Both the position numbers and the translations under genes were made by a program. Of a DNA stretch of 64,000 nucleotides, positions 56,241 through 64,000 are shown one piece after another (position 1 is the stretch's first letter; each line of letters begins with the position of its first letter). Under the pieces are notes generated by a model. It was not told the origin of the DNA and did no database searches. It was given only the letters and a program-made list of their open reading frames with translations. This DNA is from Talpa occidentalis (taxonomy: Eukaryota > Chordata > Mammalia > Eulipotyphla > Talpidae), in assembly GCF_014898055.3 (NCBI RefSeq), contig NW_023603184.1, positions 108,242,615 to 108,306,614 on the forward strand, read 5' to 3'.

Positions 56241-59200
56241 AATTGCCAGTTCACAGAATGAGCATCATTCATGGTGAAACATCTATAAAATAACTACTTA
56301 TATCAGAATTTTATCATCATATACAAAACTGGACCATATTCTAGTCACAAGTCTGTTTGCTAAAATAAAGGGGTTAGGATAAGAATTCGAAAAATATGGA
56401 AAATTAGAGGAGGGTTGCCAAATGTTGAAAGCCTTCTTCAGGGGTGTAACATCCAGGAGAGGAACTGTTTCTCTGAGAGCACACACTTGTGTCACAAGGA
56501 CACACCAATTTTCTATTCTGTGGAAGGATCAGCAAATTGTGGCTTCTCATCACTGAATTCAATAGTGACAAAAAGATGATAGTTATGCCATTACAACAAC
56601 AGCCATGAATGGGGAGAAAGTCTTCAGAGGAAGAACAATTATAGTTAAACCACAAGAAGGAGGACAAAAGAATGCAGAAGTAGAGGATGAACTACATATA
56701 ATATTGCCAAGGTTAGCTAGCAACTGGGTAAAATTTTGTTTGTTTTTAGAAAATGGCAAAATAAGATTGCAGGAATAAAATGCAACACTGAGCTCAGGAG
56801 AGCTAAAATGCATACTATTATCAATAAGTTTATAATTACATTCATAGCAACATCAAACTGTGATGTGTGGCACTTGTTTAGGGGATTAGTTACATAATAA
56901 ATGTGTGTGTTATCTATGGTTTTATAGCCAAGTCTTACAGGAATGAGAAATAGCACAAACATAAAGAATTCAGACAGTATGGGGAAAAAAATCTAAGGTA
57001 CCACCCCCAACTGGAATGTGTAAGGCAAAAAATTAAACTTGAGTCAACATGCTATATAAACCAGATGTGAGTTGGCTAAATATAACGCTTTTCCTAGTAA
57101 TATTTACATTTTAGGAGGTGACTCCTGAAATGAATTCTTCTAAGCTGTAAGGTGCAGTGGTAGAGGTTTCAGCACCTGCGAAACAGATATTCTTGAAGTG
57201 GAAAATCTTCATTGCAGCTGAGAAGAGTTTCCGTCACACGATCTGTTCTTTCTAAGGTCACTGTGCCCAGATGAAAACTGCCCCTCTTTAGAAGAGGCTT
57301 AAAGAGTCCACAGAGTGGTAATAGAACTTTAAGCTCTCTGTCAATCCAAACCAGGACAATGAAAATTATTCAAATCAATCAAATAAGAACAAATACACAT
57401 CCATAATGCTTTTGCCACCCAACTTTGTTCTGTTTTCTTGAGTGGGTTCATAAATAAGGCTGTTAACTTACTTTAAAATGCAAATATTTATGTTTTTAAT
57501 CTTTGAAGACCTTGCTGAATAGATAAAGTTCTACCAGTTGTAGTTCATGAAAGCTTTTAGAAGGGAAGCATTTGCCAGACAGATTTCAGTGTAAGTCAAA
57601 ATAAGATCATGAGGAGAAAGGCTCCCGCATTTCTGTAGATATTCCCAGGCCTTTGAGAGCACCGTGCAAATATTCATTCGTGTGTTCCCAACCTTCTGCA
57701 GGCAAAGTAGAATACCAAATCACTCAGGAAGAAAGTGAGGCATGCTAAATTTAGTCTGTGCCTGAGTCCCATGCTTTCCTAATTTTTTAAAACTTTGCTT
57801 TCATTATTCTTTAGTCCTTTCTTCACTGACTCTTTCAAAACAAATAGAAGTGAATTCTCTATTTCACGTCTAGAATGGCACCAGCTACACACCCTTTTTA
57901 GTTAACAGGGATGAACAGCTACCCTGTGCTCCCTAAGTAGATCCCAGCACACTGAGTCTCTACATCTGGAAAATATTGTTAGCTGCTTAAAGCATCACTC
58001 CAACAGTGTGCTGCTGGCAGGAATTTCTACTGCTTAGACTTTTGGTATTTATTGGGAGAGCCCTGCATACTGGTGCAAGGATGCCCAGGGGGAGTCCTGG
58101 AAAATCCTTTTGAGCCTCACAGCTGGGCTCCCTTTTCCAGATGCCCAGCTGGCATTATATTGGAGTAATGTGCCTACCTCTGTCTATGGGGTGGAGAGTG
58201 CTACCTTCCTGTGCTATCTTAAAACCGTCAAGTCTTCCAATATCTAGCTTCTCACTTTGTGAGTAGAATTCTTGAGTTGATTCATTCTTTAATAGCTTTC
58301 AAATTACTATCACTTTATTAATGCTCAGCCTTAAATGTGGTTAGGCTTTACTAAAAAAATACTATAGGCTAAATGGGTGTTATGAAAATGGCATGGTTAA
58401 ATTTAAAGTAATTTTATTATGTAGCAGCTATGGACATAGAATTGAAATTTGATTTTGTTACAGACTCACCTGAAATTTTAGGACCTTAAACTCAGTCCTA
58501 AAACTTTCTAATGTTAAAATTCAGAAAGATAGATCTAATAAAGGACATCAAAGTTATTTTTCAAACATCCTCCTTAATTCCCTCACACAAATCTGTCTGG
58601 GTAGGTTAGACTCTCTTTCCAGACCCAAGGCTTAGCCCTGAATTATCTAAACCAAACAGAGGCTGCACTTCACACCTTTATTAGGTCAGGTTATTGAGGC
58701 CTAGGTAATCAGCACATGAGTCTTCCTTCTTAAGTGGTCGGGGGGAAGCCTGTTTCCTCTCTCTTTTTGGATATGAGTGAGAGTGAGGGGTAGGTAACCA
58801 TAGTTGGTACTGGCAGCCATCTTGGGAAGTCAAACTGGGAACAAGGCTGATTTATGAGGGCTGGAAACCCCAAAGAACCATTTCTCCTGGGTCTGTACTG
58901 TCGACTAAATCTTGCCTCAATACTCACACAATCTCTGGATATTTTTTAGCCTTGTTAGTCAAAAATTTCCATTTATTATTTAATTCAGTTTGGGTTGAGT
59001 TTTATGCTATTTGCATCTGAAAGAATTTCAGCTGACATAAAGCATGATCTGAGTCTCCACAAATATCTCCTTACTTCTGGTGTCTTTCTTTCTTTTAATA
59101 CAATCATTTAGGCCCTCATTCTGGGAGACTGCTGTAAGTACTGTGTCGTTTCCAAATTATCAGAGGATGGCTGGAGAGTGATTCTATCTCGTGGAGTTCT

Positions 59201-61670
59201 CGTCACCTTTTCTTTTTTAGCGGCATATATTTTCATAATCTAAGGTCTTTTTATTTATTTCCCCCTAGTTAGTTCAGGATAGCAACTCTGCTGTTTCTGG
59301 GAGAACTACAGCCCCAACCAGGAAATTCCAAATCAGTTATAACAATCTTTACATTTGAGGAAGGCAGGCTTTAATTAATTATGGATAAATTATTGTCTCT
59401 TCATTACACCTCACTGCTTGATTATGCCCCAACTCCCCCAAATGCCACCCTAGCATCAAAATGAGGCCTAATCTTGCCTAAACAAAAAATCATTAATTTT
59501 TTTCCCCAATAAATGGACAAATTTCCTCATGGAAGTTGCAGGTAATTCCATTTATATATAATACACTTATTTTTTTATGCTACTACATATGAGAACTATG
59601 CAATAAATGGGTGAGTATTGCTAAACTTTTTCTAATCCCTAAAATTGCTTTGTGCATTTTAAATGGTGAATAAAATTTGAGAAAAGTAGTAGAGAGTATG
59701 AAGTGTCTTTTTTTATTAACTCTTACAGCATAGGGCAAGGAATGCTCAGAAGTTTAATAAATATCACTTAATGTTTAGATATAAAATCAGTAAAACAAAT
59801 TTCCAATTTTATTGGGATTCTCTTGGATATAATTTAGCAGATGCAATTCTTTTTATAGTTTCGATAACATTATTATTTCATTAAGAAAGGCTTTGGTTAA
59901 ATCTCCCTACTCATCAAAAATGCCTTCATCTGATTTATTTTTGTATTTCATCAGTGAAGGAATAGGCAAGTAAACATCACTGGGGAAGCATTTGAGTCTG
60001 GAAGATGGTATTATGATTAATATTGTGCTTTAATTAAGTTACATTGACATTCATAATAGATTTCTATCTGGCTAATAAGAGCTAATATTTTCTTGGATAA
60101 AGAACAATGCAAATTACAGACAGTGATCAACTACTTGCACTTGGTTTTAGCACTTCAGATAAAATGGATCATATTCTGTGGGAGAGTAAAGAACTAATTA
60201 CAAAGAGTAATGATGAGCTGGAAAAAAAAAGATTCTTGGTAGGAGGTAATTGTAACACATACTGATAGGTCTGAAATGTTTAATATCTGAAACTTTCCAT
60301 GATTTGTTTGGAGTTCTACACTGTAACTTTCTTTTCAAGAACCACCATGATTGTGCAACCTTCAAAATAATTCAAGATGAAACATACAATATAAAGTGAT
60401 AAGATACCACTTCAGATATGCCTGGTGAAGTGAAGATCATTCTAAAAGATTTACTTGTGAGCACCAACAGAACTCAAGTCAACCCAGCCCCAATCTGCAA
60501 AGCTTCTTCCTTCCTGTGCAGCCGTTAAATAACCATGGGCAATATAAGCACGTGGAAGCACAGCAGAGTTTGGGCTTTCAGCCTCATCCATTTTCTTCTT
60601 CTCATCTTCATCTTCCCCACACCCACTACCGCAGAGGAATATACCAGTTCACTGAATCTTCGCCCACATATTTTTATACTTACCAGTCTGCCTTGATCAA
60701 TTGAACTGCACATACTGGTAAGCTTTTGTTCCTCAAGCATTCCAAATTTGGTCTTGCCTTGGGACCTCTTTTGTAGCTGTTCTTTACCAGAAGTCTCTTT
60801 CTGAAAGACTTGAGTGGTTAACTCCCATTCAGGTCTTGGAGTAAATGTCACATTCTCAGAGAATCTTTGCTTGATGATCATTCTGAAGTTACTCACGGTC
60901 TCTATTCACAATCTCCTTATCTTGTTTTGTTGTTGTTTCTCTATATGTAGCAAAATAATTTTTGTTTCTATGTCTGTCCATTGTCTCCCCTTTCATATTC
61001 TAGAATTCAGTTTCCCCAGAGTAGAGGCATTTTTCATTTATTTTTTTTTACAGTTTTTGCCAACCTATTGATTTCTAAACACCAGTGTGTTCTTTTGCCT
61101 TGATTTCCCTAAGCCATAGATGTCCTGAAACTAATGCAAAGATGTGAATCTTTTCTTGCTCAAACTCTACTTATCTCTATCCCTGTGTATGTAGGCATGT
61201 ACAGGATTATATTAGTGACAGAGACACCAGAGGCAGACCTGGGAAAGTTTGCTTGAATGTGGCATGTGCATTTTAATGAGTTTAAGTGGGAACATTTCTT
61301 TCATGTCTTATTACTGAAAGATTTAGAGCAACCAATAAGAAAATGTACAAGTAAACCCTCACCCTCCATCAAACTACCAAAGTAAAGGATGGTGGGAATA
61401 TAGAAACACTGTCAGGAAATGTGCTTTCTGTGTGTGAATGATTCACTCATTTATTCATCCCATCTACTGTGCATCTGTTTATCAAAGCCATGCTCTATAA
61501 GTGTTGGAAATGCCGTTTCTTGTCCAAGTCATACTGTTAGATGAGGCAGTGGGATTTAAGCCCAAGTAGTATTACTGTAGAATTTATGGGCAAATATGAT
61601 TCTTCAAAATTAGGTTAGCCTGTTCACAAAGAGGGAACAGAAGCCAGAGTCAACCCCAAATCTCAGAACC
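56241..61670. other. long repeat-poor stretch, possible regulatory landscape
   Basis: 5.4 kb without a recognised transposon or gene. The minus frame 60525-60896 (123 codons, GTG start) has no known domain. Bases 60000-60190 are AT-rich with homeodomain-type words (TTTAATTAAG, CTAATAAGAGCTAATATT). I see no promoter or exon. Confidence 0.4.
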
Positions 61671-61674
61671 TAAG

Positions 61675-61832
61675 TCAGTGGTTTTCATATGCCAGTGTGC
61701 TCAGAATTAATTAGGGAATGTTGTTACAATGTAGATTCTGATTCAGTAGGTCTGCAGTGGGGCCTCTATAACAAGCTCATAAATGCTGCTGCTGCTGGTG
61801 GTCTGCAGACCACATTTTGGAGAATAAAGAGA
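61675..61832 (+). mobile_element. MER5A (hAT-Charlie MITE)
   Basis: Begins 'cagtggttttcatatgccagtgtgc' and contains 'gtagattctgattcagtaggtctgcagtggggcct', 'ataacaagctcataaatgctgctgctgctggt' and 'gtctgcagaccacattttgga', the MER5A order. Its CTG repeat is slightly expanded. Confidence 0.92.
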
Positions 61833-63325
61833 TTACTAAGAAAGACAGGTGCTGACAAAGTTGACTGTATCGTCACTGATAGGCTGCCCTCTTGTGGCTC
61901 CTGAAGTAATTGCCCTTTGTGCTTCATTCTTGGATTAACTTCTGTAATCATTTTCTAATTAACTCTGGCAATATGTTTGTCAAAACTTTAGTCTTCTCGA
62001 AATACTTTCATGCTCTTTCCATGCCCACATGCCACACATTGCAATCATAGTTTTTTTTTTAACATATCCATGTATAATCTCTTCTCCAAACTAGTAACTT
62101 TAATAGCCTTTCCTTTCCTTAAATAGATTTATTTTCCAAGGACACTTGACATTACTGCCTCAAATGGAAAGACCAGTATTGTTTATAACAAATAAAGCAT
62201 AGCTATAAAAATAATTCAAAAACAAAGCAACGTTCAGCAGGTCCAGGTAGGTGTATTTCAAAACTCCAAGTCTAACATTTGCTCTGCCTTGATGTTAGGA
62301 GAGATTAACAAGGGTTAGTGGTAAAGACTCAGAGCACTATATTGGCTTTTCCTTGATAACATCAGGAGGATTGAAAGAGAGCTGAATAGAGATTAATTCC
62401 CATGAAATTCAGTGATGTTTAAAGCAGGGGCTATGCACCACCTAAGTCATCTCTTCGAGAACCTGCTGCAGATAATGTATTAAGGTTTTTGTTTCCTTCT
62501 GCACACTCACATTGTTTGTACTTGAAAAGTGTATTTATAGATCTAACTTAATTAGAATCACAACAGGATTGGTCTAAGGCAAAAGCGTGTGTGTGAGAGA
62601 GGTACTCTTACACCCTTTCTGCATAATCAATGGTGTGGAGGCATTGTGGGCATTGAAACCAGACAGGTTTGGGTTATTTCTGTGCCAATTCACTGTTTTC
62701 TGGATGGTACTGGAAATTTCACCTCTAGTCATAGAAAAGTTGATCTTATTCATTCATGAGAAAAAAAGCAGTAACTGAACCCTAATACATAAAATTTCTG
62801 ATAATTAGTCAATTATTTCTGAAAATCCACCTGCTTTTCAAAGTGAATATTGAGCAGCCTGAAGCCAACATGGTCAGCGAAATGCAGAGATGCAAGGGAA
62901 TACTAGCTGATTGTAGGAAATATGTTTTCTTATCTTTACTAGTCTTCTCTTCTCTCAGATGTGTGATTGCTGCTATTTACCCCAAAGGTGACCATATTGC
63001 TCTCTCACCATTGAGGGACAGGAGCTTTAGGGAAAAGCGGAGTCTGTGGAAGGAGCAGAGAAAAAGACTCTAAGGTCTTAAGGAATTAACTGCCCCTCAA
63101 ACCAGTTCTGGCTACCCTCCTACGCAAAATAATTGATTTTCTTCCTGCTTAGCCCATTATAAATCTGGCTTCCAGAACATGTACCCAATAGCATTCTAAC
63201 TGACACAATGAGGATAAAACAGAGTATGATCCATAGGATTTTTAATCTAGCTGGGGGGACTATATCTCATAAAAAAGTTAAATATAAGTGCATTTCAGTA
63301 TTAGGAAAGAATGATATGGTCATGT
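61833..63325. other. unassigned non-coding sequence
   Basis: No gene recognised. Frames of 63 and 76 codons (62587-62778, 62843-63073) have no known features. Confidence 0.4.
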
Positions 63326-63530
63326 TCTAATATTTATTAAATGCCTCGTATGAGCCCAGCACTGTGCTCCATGTTTTATATACATTATCTCATTTACTAC
63401 TTCTAACACAGTAAGGAGATGTTGTTATTCCAGTTTTTGGAACTGAGGAAATTAAAGCTCAATTCGTATCTTAACCTATTACACAGGGAGTGAGTTGAGA
63501 ATGTGAGTGGATTTTATGTCCTTTTATGGA
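63326..63530 (-). mobile_element. MIR SINE, antisense
   Basis: 'tatttattaaatgcctcgtatgagcccagcactgtgctcc', 'tatacattatctcatttactacttctaacacagtaaggagatgttgttattcc', 'ggaactgaggaaattaaagctc' is the antisense MIR order. Confidence 0.92.
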
Positions 63531-64000
63531 ATAGCTGAGAGTAGAAGGTTGGATAGAAGTCAGTGTAGCAGATTGGTTAGTCAAGGAATGGAAGTAGAGT
63601 TGTTTGTTTGCAAACACTTTTTAAAAAATGTTTATGCCCTTTGCTATACACAATGAGGATTATACCTAGGCTTCTTGTGTGCCCACAGCTGATTTCAACA
63701 GTCTTCCTACTAGGGCCTTGTGTTCACTGGTCCACCGCAGTGCCCCTGCAGTGGGCATCTGTGAGACCTTGAGCAAAGCCCACTGGACAGAGGCTGACCC
63801 AGCAGGAGGGTCCCCAAACTCCCAAGTTCTTCAGAGATAAGAGCTTATCTCTCCATCATTCTGCTCATGGAGACAAGGGCATAGGAGAGAAACTGCCAAC
63901 TGATGTTTTTTGGAGGAAATTCTGCATTGCAACTGCTTTATGTATTGCAAGCCCCACTCCACCCCCTGACTTCCCTTGTGCCCACCTTTGTGCTTACCCT
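63531..64000. other. unassigned sequence at the right edge
   Basis: No gene or repeat that I can name; GC rises slightly after 63680. Confidence 0.4.

Noticed and set aside
60525..60896. 123-codon minus frame as a gene
   Set aside because: It begins with GTG at a chance donor-like GTGAGT, has no Kozak ATG, and its composition and sequence match no family known to me.
1..64000. CRISPR array, operon or other prokaryotic system
   Set aside because: The regular repeats are dispersed SINEs and microsatellites. Codon structure, introns-type signals and repeat families are mammalian.

Overview
This looks like nuclear DNA of a placental mammal. It is AT-rich, dominated by interspersed repeats, and has one sharp CpG island. 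The ancient repeats (MIR, L2, L1M, MLT1/MaLR LTRs, MER5A and another hAT-Charlie MITE) are those shared by all placentals. The lineage-specific marker is a roughly 250-350 bp tRNA-headed SINE, seen 26 times, usually with target-site duplications and an AAATAAATAAATC or AAACAAATAAAACATGCCTCT tail. It is not Alu, B1/B2, CAN/SINEC, BovA/CHR, PRE, ERE, AfroSINE or the vespertilionid Ves element. From memory it best fits the Rhin-1-type SINE of horseshoe or leaf-nosed bats, so the window is probably from a rhinolophoid bat. That assignment is tentative because no search was run.

Layout. 1-3.6 kb: repeats, including an old L1 3' end. 3.69-4.83 kb: a CpG island whose minus strand carries a consensus splice donor at 4346-4351, so the first, probably untranslated exon of a leftward gene ends at 4352. 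The rest of that gene is not recognisable here. 5-20 kb: L2 and MIR fossils, two solo LTRs of one endogenous-retrovirus family (7.3 and 15.3 kb), and an L1 3' end split by a SINE. 20.8-24.8 kb: two antisense L1 fragments containing inverted templated insertions, the most unusual rearrangement in the window. 26-33 kb: SINEs, L2, a hAT MITE and two MLT1 LTRs. 33.7-36.2 kb: a broken provirus (5' LTR, primer-binding site, about 1.27 kb of internal remnant, no 3' LTR) flanked by direct copies of about 145 bp of host DNA. 38.4-39.15 kb: a SINE split by a solo LTR of a second retroviral family. 42-46 kb: further SINEs, including one nested in another. 46-64 kb: almost SINE-free, with only two copies near 53.5 and 54.1 kb, and mostly unique AT-rich sequence.

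I found no convincing protein-coding exon. The long open frames in 3.6-4.9 kb come from GC-rich sequence, and most other frames are translations of SINEs. There are no bacterial features and no CRISPR. The window is best read as the 5' promoter region of one gene plus intergenic or intronic sequence, with an informative record of transposition and rearrangement.
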